In this document: positions 1 to 13,050 of the stretch, in pieces
Layout of the letters: each line of letters begins with the position of its first letter
How positions within the stretch are numbered: the stretch's first letter is position 1
Assembly (NCBI RefSeq): GCF_002288925.2
Contig: NW_022098031.1
Span: 6,819,671 to 6,883,670, forward strand
DNA length: 64,000 bases
Direction of reading: 5' to 3'
DNA from: Delphinapterus leucas
Lineage: Eukaryota; Chordata; Mammalia; Artiodactyla; Monodontidae
The notes under the pieces: generated by a model
Databases searched by the model: none
Seen by the model: only the letters and a program-made list of their open reading frames with translations
Told to the model about the DNA's origin: nothing
Translations under genes and position numbers: made by a program

Positions 1-3000
1 CAAAACATTGTGCTGTGAGCTGAAGGAAAATAAAAATGAATAAAACACTCAAAAAGAAAGGGATATTATCTTCTAGTAGAGAAGACTGTCACATACATGG
101 GAAATGAGATTGATATGAAGCAGTGGGGAGGAAAAGAGGAGGACAGAGTATCAATGACCATGCTAGAACCCAATTTATTCAACATCACAACTCAGCAGAT
201 TGTGGGTAGACAATTCTATTAGGTATGGCAAGGGTAAAATGGAAAGTTTATGCTTAAATCCTTTTCTGGAGAGACCCTTCACCAGACATGGGATAGCTAG
301 ACAAGGGATGAAAGTTTTTGAAGGGAAATTATATAATACCTATCAAACCTTAAATGTACATTTACTATAGCAAATTTACATCTAGGAACCCCCCTCCCCC
401 TCCCCCCCAAAAACAGGAAAAAAATGGCATGTTTTTCCTCTTGAGAATACTCAAAATGGCATTGTTACAATATGATAAAATAAGAAGCCACCTACATAAC
501 TTTTCAAAAGAGGAAAATTGTTAAATGCCATATGTTACAACCATACAATAGAATTAGCTGAAAAAAAAAGATTTTGTTTAAAAATGTACCCAATAATATG
601 AAAAAAAATGTTTCAATAGATTATCAGTGTAGAACAGTGCCTGGCAGAGTCAGCATTCTATACAAGAATAGTTTGCTCTTCTGTGAGTGCGTTAGAGACA
701 GATGCATTTGAAACGAGTTTGTTTAAATTTCAACGAAAGTACTGCCTACTTATTTTTTTAAACTTTTGATGGATATTAACTACCACATACATGCATTGGT
801 AATTAATATCTCAAACATAATATTTCACAATGTATATCTATTTTTGTAGTCAACTGGATCCCATAGTGATATGGGTTATAGATGATTTCAAAATCATACT
901 ATAACTACACATAGAAAATATTTGCCAAATCATAGTTGTTATCCTGTACCTCCAACAGGACTGTCTGTGAGGGAAATGAAAATGCTCTCTAAATTCAGGT
1001 CAGATTTTCACTATAGTGAGTTGATTATTTAGAGTTAAGCACTGTAGGAAGAAAGGAGCCTTAGGTAAGTAGTATGTCACATCTCCTGCTTAGGTTGTTA
1101 GAATTTCCAAGTATTGAATAAACTGTCATGGAAGCTGTGATTAACCTCTTTTATTCTCCTAAAACAAACAAACAAAAATCTCTCTTGAAAGTGTTTCCTT
1201 CAGTTTTGGACTTTTTTATGCTCACCAAGTCTTTTCTTTTCTCTTCATTGTTTCTATAAGCACCTTAAGACTTGCTTCAGTGGAGGGAGAATATAAAGCA
1301 GAAACACTTAGCAACATAATAGATCAGTGCACTATTATTTGTTGCCTCAGACGATATTTGCAAGATATGCAAAGTGTTTTCTTTTTTTGTTTGTTGATGC
1401 ATATTTCTATTGCCCTAGAGCCTCCCTTTATACAAGTAGCCCTCTGGCTTTCCTAGTACTATAGATCAGACTTACCCTAAACGTCATAAATTTCTAACTA
1501 CATGCCAAACAAACATGTTTATCTGGCACAGACACAAAACAGTGTGAAAAAGAAAATATTTGATGATCTTGATAAGTTAATTTGTCACTCTATAAATACT
1601 TATGCCCCTTTCCAAAGCCTATCCAAACACAAGTTTAATTTAAAGACATAGTTGACCCAAATTCCTTTAGCAGAAAAGCCCAAAATGCAGATCCAACGTA
1701 AATTAGTCATTGGAATTTACCTACATTTGTATTTAGTGTCCTTTAATATTTTGAGTTTTATCTAGATACTCTCTGACTTTGACCACTAAAGTTGGGTATC
1801 TCTGATCTAACATCAAAGCAAGGCTTTTGCTATTGCTATTGAAAATATTCTTCTGAAGCTTTCTAAAATATTACATTCAGAAAAAAATGATTTCAATGGC
1901 TCCTGGGCATGGCTAGAAGTTTTTCTATCCTTTCATATATTTTTATCAACCTAACTATCTTCATTTTATATAAGATAGAAAGGATAAAATTCAGGGGTGA
2001 CCCACCTCGCACTGCTAGCAGGGGGATGTGAGATGGGGCCAGAGACAGCCAGGAGTTAGTTAGCAGGTTCCTTCCAAAGCAATAGAACTTGAACTACCTT
2101 CTTACATTTAATCCAACTCCCTTTGTGTACCACTTCCCCTCTAGATAGGTATCTCTAATAATGCATTTAAAACAGGACAATAAGTTTACAAATAATTGCC
2201 TCTAATTAGAAGGTTCTTGGTATACATAGTTTTTCCAATTCTTCTCTTCAATAACTTCTGTACTTCTAGCTGGTCTTCTAGGCGACCCCATTAAGCAGCA
2301 TAGCTGAGAATTCACAGTTAGGAGTCCTATTCAGCCAAATTAATTAAGTGCCATTTTTCTTCTGGGAGGAAATTAGCTGCTTAGATAAATATATTAATTG
2401 TTTGTTTCTGTTTATTGTAATCATACACAGAATCCCTTGGCACAGTTATACCTTGTTCCAAAACCCTCTTTGAAATATTTCTTTTAGCTTCATCAGTCAG
2501 CTTTTGAATACACCTATAATTTTCTCAGCCACAAAAAATAATTTATGATATACATCTCCTTCAAATTTATTACAGGCTTACCAGCTTTATATTACTTTTT
2601 GGCTTTGAAGTAATTTCAGGAGACTGTTGATCTCAGGGTGATTGTGTACGCAGTCATACAAGGAAGGGCTCGGCTCAGTTTCCTTAGCTCCTTGTAATTT
2701 GGTGACCAGTGTTACTGGGATGAGTCCACTATGATCCCTCAGGGGAAGCCACATCACAGGTACTGCACTGAAAGAAATAGCATGTACAGAGATGGATATG
2801 ACATGATCCTCACCCTCAAGAGAAATAAACCACAAATAACATGAAATAGATGTGAAAGGTGCATTAAGAAGGGAAGAAAAAATATTTCACAGAAGCACTA
2901 CTAAATATTATAAATTTGGACAGGTATGTGAGAAGGAGAATAAGGTAACTGCATTTAAAATAGAGTGAAGGATGAGCGACTTAATGGCATCATGAAGAAA

Positions 3001-3265
3001 TGGCCAAAATCTAGTTCAGCTAAAATGCCTTCCCTGGGCACTTAAGTGTATACAATAACCAGTTGAGGTGAACAGTGTATTTGAACCCAGATTCTGGAAA
3101 ACTTTTAATTTCTATCTGGGAAGTTTGCATTTTAGTATGCAATGGGAGTCTTAGAGGTATTCAAGCTGGAAAGATACATATACAGAACTGTGATGCAGGA
3201 TATAATCCATTGACATCCTAATTTGTCTTTGGAAACATCAAGGGGTAGTTCCCTGAATAATGGCC
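1..3265. other. Gene-free AT-rich sequence, no recognised repeat
   Basis: I see no coding exon and no repeat family that I can name with confidence. Open frames are short and lack codon structure or recognisable domains. The one local oddity is a C-rich run at about 389-408. Very old repeats could be hidden here below what can be recognised by eye. Confidence 0.6.
389..408. repeat. C-rich low-complexity tract
   Basis: A 20-base run made almost only of C with two single T interruptions, followed by an A run. This is simple low-complexity sequence. It could form an i-motif, or a G-rich structure on the minus strand, but nothing else suggests function. Confidence 0.8.
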
Positions 3266-3269
3266 ATAT

Positions 3270-3560
3270 TTGCTTCACTCACCCATCCTTCATTCATTGC
3301 ATCATTCAAACATTCAAAAAACATTTATTAGGCACTTAAAGCTGTTTTAGTAATATAGTGTCAGTTTCCTAATCTGACAGATATACTGTATGCATCACCA
3401 TTGTATATACAAAGATGAATCAGATATAATACTGTCATTCATAGTTCAGAAGACAGAGTAAGAAAGTACATAAATAACTACAGGGTTACTTTCAACAGAG
3501 ATAGAGGATCAGGGAAAGATTCATGAAAAGGTAGCCTAAACATTGGACTCAAATAAGTTA
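3270..3560 (-). mobile_element. LINE-2 (L2) 3' end fragment, diverged
   Basis: The segment opens with a degenerate tcattcattg-type run and then reads like the reverse complement of the L2 tail ('aacatttattaggcactta' is the antisense of the typical L2 3' end). It then passes into the antisense of the L2 region before the tail (an aggatcagggaaagattcatg-like stretch). L2 is an ancient CR1-clade LINE shared by all mammals, so this copy is inert. Divergence is high and the borders are approximate. Confidence 0.55.
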
Positions 3561-3624
3561 TGGCTTTTTAAGATTTATTTTACAGGTCATCTTAAGGAGA
3601 ACTAGACATATATAGAAAAGAACT

Positions 3625-3890
3625 TTTTTTTAAAATTGAAACATAATACTAATACAGAAAAGTACACAAATTATAAATGTATAAGTCAATAACTGTTCAC
3701 AAAGTGAGCACATTTATGTAGTCAGCACTAGATCAAGAAACAGACCATTACCCCAGAAGCCCTCATGTTCCCCTTCTAATCAAGGGTAACCAATATCCTG
3801 ACTTCTTACAACACCATAGGTGAGTTCTATGTATCTTTGAAATTTAATAAATGGAATAATTTAGTAAATACTTTTTGTGTGTCTGGCTTG
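3625..3890 (-). mobile_element. Ancient L1 (L1M-type) 3' UTR fragment
   Basis: The stretch contains 'gatcaagaaacagaccatta', 'cagaagccctcatgttcccc' and 'aagggtaaccaatatcctga', which are hallmarks of the antisense 3' UTR of mammal-wide L1M elements. It is a 5'-truncated old copy with no open frame. Subfamily assignment would need alignment. Confidence 0.75.
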
Positions 3891-5200
3891 AAAAGAACTT
3901 TTGATTTGAAGGATTCTAGGTTAGTTTACCACCCCAAAAGTACCTGCTAAAAAGCTACGAAATTTCCTGTTTTGCTTATAGAGATGAAACCTATTGAATT
4001 ATCTCAAAGTACTTCAGCAGCATTTGGGCTATTTGAGTGTAGTTTGTAATGGATCAGGAAAAAATGTGGCTCACCAATGCAGTTTTATAATATCTTAGTG
4101 TAACTTAGTTTATCAGATCACATTTTTCCATAAAGGTAATTTAAGAGGAGAAGGAATTGAAATTTTGATAGCATGAAGATGCCAAAATATAATGTAGCTC
4201 TCAGAGTCAAGATCAGGAAGGAGGATGATGCACTGAGTGAACGTAAAAGGCTAGTTGGAAATTTGAAGGTGATAGAATTACTAGTCAGGCACCAGGTGTT
4301 CAAAACTTAGGTGAAAAGGTCATTTGAAGGGGGAAAAAAGTAAGTTCTGGAAAATTAAGCCAACCTCATGGTTTTGCTTATCACTGGTCCTCCTCAGGAC
4401 TAATAACTCCAGGTATTAAAATTCTGGTTCTACTTCAAACTCACAAAATACCTGTGGTTTATGTAGTACCTCCTGATAAATATTCTGGTTCTATTCCAAA
4501 TTCATATTTAAACTAAATTTTTCATGCAAAAAAACCCAAAACTTTTTAAAGAACCACCGTCTCTCTGATGAAGTCACAATAGTTTGTTTGTTGTTTTCTC
4601 TTTGAAATTTTCACTTGGTTTGAAGAAATTACAGAGTAAAGCTGACTACAGTAACTGGTTTTAGAGTTTCTTAGTCCATCCAGTTGTTTTTCTGGTGATT
4701 GGCTCATTTCCCTGTTTCACAGATCACTGACGCCCTTTGTGGTCACTGAGTCCCATCCATCTTACTTTGGGTTGACTTTGTGAATCTCGAACATTTAGAA
4801 TAGACAATAGGGATAAGTAGAATCTGGGAACAAAGGCCTCACGCTGGATAGGCATGTGACACCTAAAAGCAGATTTGATAAAAATGAAAGGAGACAGCTT
4901 TTGGAAGTGATAGATAGGACCTTGCAAAGAAAATACTCAGTTTCTCTTGCAATACAAATAACATTGAGGCATATTTTCAGAAAGTCATATCTTAATGAAA
5001 TAATATATATCAACATTATTTTAAACATATTTGGTTTCATGTATGTGTGTTTAGAGTTAATTCTATCCAAACTCTTCACTCCTGCTCTCCTTCCATATCA
5101 TTCCAAACTTTAACTTCCATCTCTTTTCTAAGCCTGTTTTTCTCCTTTCATCTCTCTGACTTGAGTATTTTTTGATTGTGCCTCTTTGGTTTCGTATTGT
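3891..5200. other. Unassigned non-coding sequence
   Basis: No gene and no repeat family recognised. Overlapping open frames on both strands around 4,724-5,113 have no domain or codon-bias support and I treat them as chance. Confidence 0.6.
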
Positions 5201-5204
5201 ATAC

Positions 5205-5425
5205 TTAGCACTTATTTGATGCTTTTAATCTTCAAAGCTCCTGAGAACGTTACCTAATTAATCCTCCCCACAATCCTTAGAGTCTTGTAAGAAAATTCAT
5301 TATTAGATTTTCTACTTTTACACGTGAAGAAAAATAAGGCAAGTTAAATAGCTTACAAAAAATCACAAAAAGTGTGTTGTACCCTGTACTGAGACTCCTC
5401 TGATCAATCACATTGCTCTTGCATA
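5205..5425 (-). mobile_element. MIR SINE
   Basis: Reads as the antisense of MIR: an attttctacttttacacgtgaagaa core corresponding to the MIR 'cattttacagatgaggaaac' stretch, followed by a diverged 'aagttaaatagcttac' and 'aaaatcacaaaaag'. MIR is a tRNA-derived SINE family that pre-dates the mammalian radiation. The copy is diverged and inert. Confidence 0.6.
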
Positions 5426-5744
5426 TTCCATCTGGTATCTTCTTTCTGGTGGTCTCTGCTATAATGTATTTATTTGATATTGTACATCTTATTTATTCAT
5501 ATTTCAGTCTCTCACAATGAAGGGTGAATTTCTTTCTTTTAATAATATGTTTTCTGTTAATTTTACACTTTCCATTTCTCAGTACTTGTTTTTGGCTTAT
5601 CCTATTTTTGTGTTAATTTGTAATTTTATAAGCCTTTTACAGCCTCTTCCATATTCTTTTCAACCTATTTGCAATTTTTACTTTCATACAAGACTTAATT
5701 AGCTAGTCCATGATTGTAATGGAAAAAGCAATATCTTTAAAAGT

Positions 5745-5945
5745 CATGAGTTTAGATTGAATACTGACTTCTCCATTTGCTCTAATAGGTTGGTCAAATA
5801 AATTAATGTTTCTGATAATATGATATCTTTATCTATATGTTAGAAAATAGAACATATATTTCACTGGATTGCTGTAAGGATAAAATATATAATATACACA
5901 AAGTGCCTAGCATAGCGACTGCACACAGTTATTTCAATTATTTTC
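5745..5945 (+). mobile_element. MIR SINE
   Basis: Sense MIR order can be followed: a diverged 'tcaaataaattaatgtttctgataatatgatatctttat' stretch, then 'ggattgctgtaaggataaaa', then 'aaagtgcctagcatagcgac'. These correspond to the MIR core, the 'gttgtgaggattaaatg' block and the 'agtgcctggcacatagt' block. Diverged copy. Confidence 0.65.
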
Positions 5946-6009
5946 TTCTCTTTTTTTAAAAATTTATTTACTTTTTTCTTTTCTTCTCTTTTTAATCTCC
6001 ATTACTTTT

Positions 6010-6735
6010 TAAAAATTTTAGTATATTTTACATACACGGAAAAGTTAAGATCTTCAGTGTACCTTTTTATGATTTTTAACAAACGTATACACTTGTGTAA
6101 CCATCATGTGGCTCAAGACAGAGGACTTTTCCATCATCCTTGAAGGTTTCCTAATAACTGTGTCCAGTCAATACCTCCTCCAAGGTAACAAGTGTTCTGA
6201 TTATCACCATCCATTAGCCTTGATTATTCTAGAACTTCATGTAAATGTAATCATTCAGTACATACACTTTACCATCTGTCTTCTTTCGCTGATCATGTGT
6301 TTTGAGATCCATAAATGTTGTTGAATGTTGTATCAATAGTTTTGACCTTTGTTTGTGCTTCTAATTCTGATGAACATCTAAGTTGTTTCTAGTTTGGAGC
6401 TATTATGAGTAAGACTTCTTTCTATGTACATTCTTGTAAAAGACTTTTGTGAACAAATATTTTTATTTATCTTGTGCATATACCTAGGAATGGAATTGCT
6501 GAGTCATAAGGTTTGACTTTGTAAGACTTTGCCAGTTTTTCACAGTGGTTGTACCATTTTACACTGGCCCCAGCAGTGTATGAAAGCATGGTTGTTCCAC
6601 ATGCTTGTCAACACTTGATACTGAGAGCATTTTAAATTTTAGTCCTTCCATTGGGTGTGTGGTAGTATTTCATTATGAATTTCTTTGGCATTTCTTTGAT
6701 GACTCATGATGTCCAGCAATAATTGGCCTAATTCT
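6010..6735 (-). mobile_element. Ancient L1 (L1M-type) 3' end
   Basis: About 0.7 kb of antisense L1M 3' sequence. Landmarks in order: 'tgtgtaaccatcatgtggctc', a 'tatgagtaagacttctttct' stretch, 'cctaggaatggaattgctga', a 'gtggttgtaccattttacac' block, 'cagcagtgtatgaaagc' and 'tccattgggtgtgtggtag'. These are the antisense of the ORF2 C-terminal region and 3' UTR of old L1s. No usable frame remains. Confidence 0.85.
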
Positions 6736-8082
6736 TTTTTTGGAAGAGTACTGTTATGTCTTTTCTTAGCAATTAGAATTTTTCATTTAATTTTCTAATT
6801 TTAACTTTATAGAAGTTATCACAATAGAGATTGTTCTTCTATTAACAGCAAGAAAAAATATATGGCCAACCCTACTACTTTAATTATTAGTATTCCTAAT
6901 ATAAAACTGGCAAGAACTATCAGTTGTCCCCTTCTGATAGTACGAGCATTGGATTTTCTTCTGGCACAGTATAATCTTTGAATTTTCTAGGATTTGATGA
7001 AAAGTTTTTGGTGAAAATGCAAAATAATACTGGAAAATTTACAGCAGAGCAGTGATTTTCTTTAAAGTAATGAAGTAGTTTGGAGGGCAAGCTGTATCAA
7101 AAATGGAGGAAAGATTTTTATGTTTATTAAAAGTAGACATGAATTAAATAGCTTGAGGAACAGTGACAGAGAATGACAATCCAAATTTGTGTCTTTATTG
7201 GAATGCATATTAGGAGGAAAACAAAATGAAAAGTAAAATAATCATAATGATACAGTGATGTTGCCCCAATAATAGATGAAAATAGATGTCAGAGAGGAGG
7301 AGAAAAGATCAGGAACCACTCAACTAGAGTTCAGGTTTCTCCTGAGAAGAAAGCATCAACATTTCTGTTATATCTTCTCCCAGTTTCTGTTACCTAGCAC
7401 ATTTTTCCTCTGGACAGCAAAACTCAAAATAAATAACTTATTTTACTAGCCGTCTCTACAAAATAGAGTGCCTTCAGATGTTTTTCTTTAACACAGTTAC
7501 TTCAACCTATTTTTCCACTTGTCACTTATCAACCACTCACTTTAGAAAGTACTGAAATATAAGAATTTTTTAAAAATAGATTAAAAGTATATAGAGAGAG
7601 CTCATTGCATTTAGGCCTTTTAATCTGGTAACAATATGGTTGACCAAGTTGCTGACTTCAGCTAGCTGAACTACTGAACCAAGTCTCAACCACTGGTGAT
7701 ATTATTGATTTCTCAATTAGCAACCTAAAAGAATGAGAAAAAATAAAATGTCCATAGGCCAATTAGTCCTTTCGTTCTATAACTTGAGAGACATATATCA
7801 CACAACCTATCTGCTATCTGCAATAGATAATGATAAATGATAGATAGAGATATAAAAATGAAAAGAAAATCTCCCAGTAGGAGCCTCCCTCCCTTAGTAA
7901 CTATATTTGTATTCTCACAATTAATAATATGTAAAACTACATTCATTGATTCCTAACATTTTTTGAGTACTCATAATATTCCAATACACTGGGTTCAAAG
8001 TTGAATTGACAATAGGAAACTAACCAGAGATAATACATACTCACAAGTCCAGATTTTTCATCCTGGCCTCAGAATAGTTGCT
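6736..8082. other. Unassigned non-coding sequence containing copy 1 of a 73-bp exact duplication
   Basis: No gene recognised. Positions 7,204-7,276 are repeated exactly at 9,245-9,317 (separate entries). Confidence 0.55.
7204..7276 (+). repeat. 73-bp exact direct repeat, copy 1
   Basis: From 'tgcatattaggaggaaaac' to 'cccaataataga' every base equals 9,245-9,317. Flanking bases differ immediately on both sides (A against G before, T against A after). The sequence is not simple and matches no transposon family I know. Confidence 0.97.
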
Positions 8083-8144
8083 TTGTGTGTGTGCATGTAT
8101 GTATATGTATATGTGTATGTGTATGTATGTGTGTGTGTGTGTAT
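8083..8144 (+). repeat. (TG)n/(TATG)n microsatellite
   Basis: Imperfect TG dinucleotide run with interspersed TATG and CATG units, about 60 bp. Likely length-polymorphic. Confidence 0.9.
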
Positions 8145-11100
8145 TGTCTATAACAAAAAAGAAGCACATGAAATTTCAGGAAAAAATTTTGAAAAATTGC
8201 AGCCATGAAAAGAAACACTAAATTCTGAATTTGGTTAAGGACAGAATGCTAGTAAATTTTCAGTAATACCACTTTCTTAATTCAAGTTCCCTAAAAAGAG
8301 ACTATGAGATGGGGAGTAATGTGCAATGATTTACTAAGGAAGTGTTCCCAGGGGAAACCAGTAAGGGGGGGGGGAAGTAAGACATAGAAGGGGAAGTCAA
8401 GCATGGATGTGATTCCTGATCATACCAATTCTAGTTCTCAGGTTAATACAGCTGAGGAGACCTGAAGTATAAATTACATCTCATTTCCCCCCAACCCCCT
8501 TAAGGAAATGGAATTTAGCATTCATACTCCTGCACCAGTCAATCAGTGACTATTGGCTGCCTCAAGGGATATAAAAAAAACCTCTCAGCCACTTCCATCT
8601 TTCTTGAATCTCTAAGGGTAGTCTCCTGATCTATCAATGGTCCCAAAGTAAGAGCACCATAAAATAGAAAAAAGGAAAAATTCAGTAGGTTAAATTTCTC
8701 CTACCCATTAGCATAAATTTTATAAGTTTCAGGTACTTAGGTTGGTCACAAGACAAAGAAACATGGAAACAAGAACGTGTGTGGGACAAGGCAAATGTTC
8801 CACTATCCATTCTCAGAAACAGATAGGCTAAGAGTGAGGAAATCTGGAAAAGTACATTCCCTGGTTTTGGGTTTAACAAGGGGGAAAAAAAAAGAGTGCT
8901 TTAGTCTAGGAGTTGAAACTCTTGGTTTTTCCAAAGAGATAGCTATTGATTCTGTCAGTTTTGCAGAAAAGTCATAACTCTTTATAAAACCATAAAAAAC
9001 AAAGCACAAAGAAGCTGAGGATAGATGCACAGAACTTATAAAAAGGATCCAAGGGGATCTAGGCAGGGCACTAGCTGTGCTCAATATAATTCTCAGATTT
9101 GGAGAAAAGCAGATAAGCAGTTCTGTAAGCACCCTGAGGTGTTGGATAAGTGCTGGCAAAATCTGCTAAAGTGGCGTGCTTCTGTTCCACCAAACTATCT
9201 CAGGGAACAGAGAAATAATTTTAGTTGTTTACCATTTATTTCTGTGCATATTAGGAGGAAAACAAAATGAAAAGTAAAATAATCATAATGATACAGTGAT
9301 GTTGCCCCAATAATAGAAATTTTGTGGAACTTACGACAAAAGAAAAAATACTGAAATAAAGGAGCCATAAGAACTTAGTTGAAGCTGACCCTCCCATCTG
9401 GCCTGGCACATGGACTGTGAGTGTTCTGGTGAAAAACTTCATGGTTACAGATATGTGATGAGACGAGAAGCAACTACTATGAAGAGATAGGCACAATGAA
9501 GGAATACAACACTACCAACTGATCAAGAATGTGATTCTATCACATCTATTAATATTATAGACAATTTAGGACTAGGATGGTTTCTTACAAAATATAAATA
9601 GCCATATATATACATATACAAAAACATTTAAAATAAAAGATGAGATACTTAAATATTATTTGCAAGACCTAGAGGTAAATTTACTGGGAAGGTAATGAAG
9701 CTTGAACTTCAGGATCCTCACTTGTATGGGATAATTTCAGGGTCCTAGGAGGAGACTCAACAGTGTGATCACATAGTTACATATTTTTTTAGAATGTGTA
9801 AAAATAAGATATTTTTATTCAATGATTGAGGATAGTATCTCAACAATTAATCCTACTTCCCCTCCTCCATCTCTCTACCCCTTCAACTAGTACCATTGGA
9901 ATGGGCATATGCATTTTAGGAACTGGCTAAGGGACTGTTAGGATTGGGGGCACATTTTGTTTGGGTTTATTAGGATCTATTCATATGAATTGCAGCCATA
10001 TCCCTGTATAGTTAAGTTATTGCTAGCCATTCTGGTGTAAGAAAGGCTTCCAGAAAAACTCCTACTCAATGGCACTCAATCTTGGACATACGTGGTTTAG
10101 TGGAGGAGAAACGTGATTTGAAATGTTTGGGGCAATGGAAGTTTCTTCTAATCATTAAATTTGTGAAATTGTTACTGAAGAATTTGGTTCACATTTACTT
10201 TTTGTTACAAATATTAACAGCAAAAAATTAAATCAACCATGCTAAAGAAATACAAATTGATACTTCCTTCTCGTTAAAAAAATTTGCAAAATTATCATTA
10301 TATGAAGAGGTGATCAAAGAATACTTATCCAAAAAATGCTGGGGAAATGTATTACAGGAGTACATTCGGCAGTTAATAAAAACCAAAAAGAGTTAAATTG
10401 TGTTTCCGGATTTTGTGATGCATGTGGTGTTTTTCAGCCTTTAGAGTACGAGATTTGTTCTGATTTCTTGTGTAGACTTTAAACATATGTCCACTTTAAT
10501 ATCTAATTATATATTTTCAGTATATAAATAGATAATTGGTTCTAATCCTGGCAGGACCTTTACAGGAAGAAATTACCCTAATGAAACAATATAGCAAATA
10601 GGAACAATACAAGGAAATTTAAATACTGCATTTCTGAAAAGAAGTCAATATTACAAAAATGTCATTACGATTTGAATTTAGCTATAAATTGATGTGATCT
10701 CAATTAAAATACAAAAATATTTTTTAATTCAAAACAGATATTAAATTATATTTGAAAATTAAGCATATGAAATCAACCAGAGACATCATAATCATCACTC
10801 CTTTAGGCATGGCTAGATCCAAGACCCCAGTGGACCTTATATGGACTCTTACTTTTCTCCATCTCTCATATATGCTTTTATATACATTTCTTTAACTTTT
10901 TTTCTCATTGTGTGTCTCCATATCTTCAAGGAAGATTGTCTTAATCAGTTCCAGCAAAAGTCATTCAAACTGATTCTGATTCCAGCAGAATAAACTCTTT
11001 TAAGACCAATATATCCTATCTCAGGAAAGACAGTTTGACCCCAATTCAGAAATATATCATAACCAGGGGTTTAAATATTCTAAGTGGCTGACTTGTATCA

Positions 11101-11390
11101 CTACTCATCTTCTTTGATGAGGATGGGTGTACCATGAGTGACATCCCCAGTGATGAAGGGGTGGTAATATTCTGACTGGCTTCCTTGGGGCACCGTTCAC
11201 CCTTGTGATAAATACAGGGTACTGCTAGTGACCTTCCAACATGGTGTTGTGGTGATAGGTCTCTAGAGGCAAGAATACTAGATATAAAAAGGGCATACAC
11301 TATTTCATTCAAGCTAGGATGTCATCAGTGATAAGAAACACTATTATTTATGTAAAGCTAAGAAAGAAGATGCTGCTAGTGAAACTATGT
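8145..11390. other. Unassigned non-coding sequence, including copy 2 of the 73-bp duplication
   Basis: I recognise no gene and no named repeat. A frame of 118 codons on the minus strand (8,803-9,159) is overlapped by open frames on the other strand and has no domain, so I do not call it. A G run sits at about 8,367-8,377. Old LTR-derived sequence around 8,280-8,640 is possible but I could not confirm it. Confidence 0.5.
9245..9317 (+). repeat. 73-bp exact direct repeat, copy 2
   Basis: Identical over 73 bases to 7,204-7,276, same orientation, start-to-start distance 2,041 bp. No target-site duplication, poly-A tail or terminal inverted repeat is visible around either copy. Confidence 0.97.
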
Positions 11391-11398
11391 TACAATAG

Positions 11399-11711
11399 TT
11401 TTTTTTTTTTCGGTTGCATTGGGTCTTTGTTGCAGCAGGCAGGCTTTTCTCTAGTTGCGGCGAGTGGGGGCTACTCTTCGTTGTTATGCGCAGGCTTCTC
11501 ATTGCGGTGGCTTCTCTTGTTGCGGAGCACGAGCTCTAGGCCCGCGGGCTTCAGTAGTTGTGGCTTGTGGGCTCTAGAGTGCAGCCTCAGTAGTTGTGGC
11601 GCACGGGCTTAGTTGCTCCACGGCATGTGGGATATTCCCGGGCTAGGACTCGAACCCGTGTCTCCTGCATTGGCAGGTGGATTCTTAACCACTGTGCCAC
11701 CAGGGAAGCAC
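11399..11711 (-). mobile_element. CHR-type tRNA-derived SINE, long form
   Basis: On the minus strand the element begins with 'gcttccctggtggcacagtg' (pol III A-box region), then a B box 'ggttcgagtcc'-like segment, then the repeated 'cacaactactga' body, and ends in an A run seen here as T at about 11,399-11,410. An 8-bp direct repeat, tacaatag, flanks it (11,391-11,398 and 11,712-11,719). This is the long, undeleted form. The family is characteristic of cetaceans and their close relatives. Confidence 0.88.
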
Positions 11712-11884
11712 TACAATAGCTTCTTATCACATGCTTTTATATTTATTGAGATTCTTTAGACATAATAATGTTATGCTTTTGTTGACTTTAAAAAGAAAAT
11801 ATAAGTGAAATATATTGGTTAAAGTGCCATTAAAACGTTTTCACATTCAGTGTTCAACTCTTCTGAAACTCTTCAACTTAGAAT

Positions 11885-11942
11885 ATGTGTGTGTATGTGT
11901 GTGAGAGACAGTGTATATGTCTGTCTGCGACTGTGTGTGTTT
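11885..11942 (+). repeat. Imperfect (TG)n microsatellite
   Basis: Interrupted TG-rich run ('gtgtgtgtatgtgtgtgaga' and following). Open frames of 62 and 80 codons crossing it are microsatellite artefacts. Confidence 0.8.
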
Positions 11943-12526
11943 TCACACATTATCTTCTCTGCCAGGGAGAGTTTTGTTATTGCAGCATTTCTTAAAAGAG
12001 TGCTCCCTCTTTGTATCTGGAATTTTCTTCCAAGCTAGCTACATTCATTCTGCAAGTTTTGATGCAATATACATGCAAAAGAAGTGCTTTATAACTCCCA
12101 CTAGAACAATAGCAGTTGAAAGATTAATCTCAAATTCAGAAAAGTTAATATAACAAAATTTGAATCTTAGTATCCATAAACATATTATGCCAGTAAAATA
12201 GAATATAAATGATTGTTCTTTGGTTGATGTATTTTGTTTCAGTTAATGTTAATATATATATTTATATATGGAAGTCCTTCTATTAATTTTATCCACTAAA
12301 TTTATTTTCCTATAGTTTTTCTCTCATCTTCCAGGGTTTAAGGAATCTAATTGTAGTAACAGGGTAGAGATTTCTTAAGTGGTAAATATTTTTTAACTGA
12401 CACAATCTGTAAGAACATAAAATAATAAAATATCAAACTCCAACATTGTATTCCAAAATATTTAGTTGCCATAGTAGATATAGGTACATCCTTTTCAACA
12501 TAAATTTTGAAAAATCAGTTTATATA

Positions 12527-13050
12527 CTGAGGTAGGCAAAATAATGTCCTCTTAAATATGTCCATATCCTAATCCCTGGAGCCTGTGAATATGTTATGGT
12601 AGATGGTAAAGGGGAATTAATGTTGCAGATGAATATAAGATTTTTAATCAGCTGAAATTGAGATGTAGAGGTGGTCCTTGATTACCTGGGTATGCCCAAT
12701 ATAATTACAAAACTTCTTATAAGTGAAAGAGGAGACAGAGGAGTCAGTGTCAGAGTTATACAATGTAAAAAAAACCCGCAAAATCTCAACTGGCTATTGT
12801 TGGCTTTGAAGTTGAAAAAAGATCACTAGCCAAGGAATGCAGCAGCCTCTAGAATATGGAAAAGGCAAGAAAACAGATTATCCCCTAGAACCTCTAGAAG
12901 GCACACAGCCCTATCGACACCCTGATTTTATCTCAGACAGACCAATTCAGATTTCTGCCCTCTAGAACTGTAAGATAATACATTTATGTTTTTGATACCA
13001 CAGCCAATGTCTGTGGTAATTTGTTACAGTAGCAATAGAAAACTAATATA
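12527..13050 (+). mobile_element. MaLR-type LTR (MLT1-like)
   Basis: Landmarks in order: 'tcctaatccctggagcctgtg', 'gaatatgttatgg', 'tatgcccaatataattac', 'gccaaggaatgcagcagcct', 'tatcgacaccctgatttta', 'tctagaactgtaagataata', 'gtggtaatttgttacagtag' and a terminal 'aactaatata'. This is the order of an ERVL-MaLR solitary LTR of the MLT1 kind, nearly full length at about 520 bp. It is an old endogenous-retrovirus-like remnant without coding capacity. Confidence 0.78.

Noticed and set aside
8803..9159. 118-codon minus-strand frame and overlapping plus-strand frames
   Set aside because: Open on both strands at once, no domain, no codon bias, no splice context that I could support.
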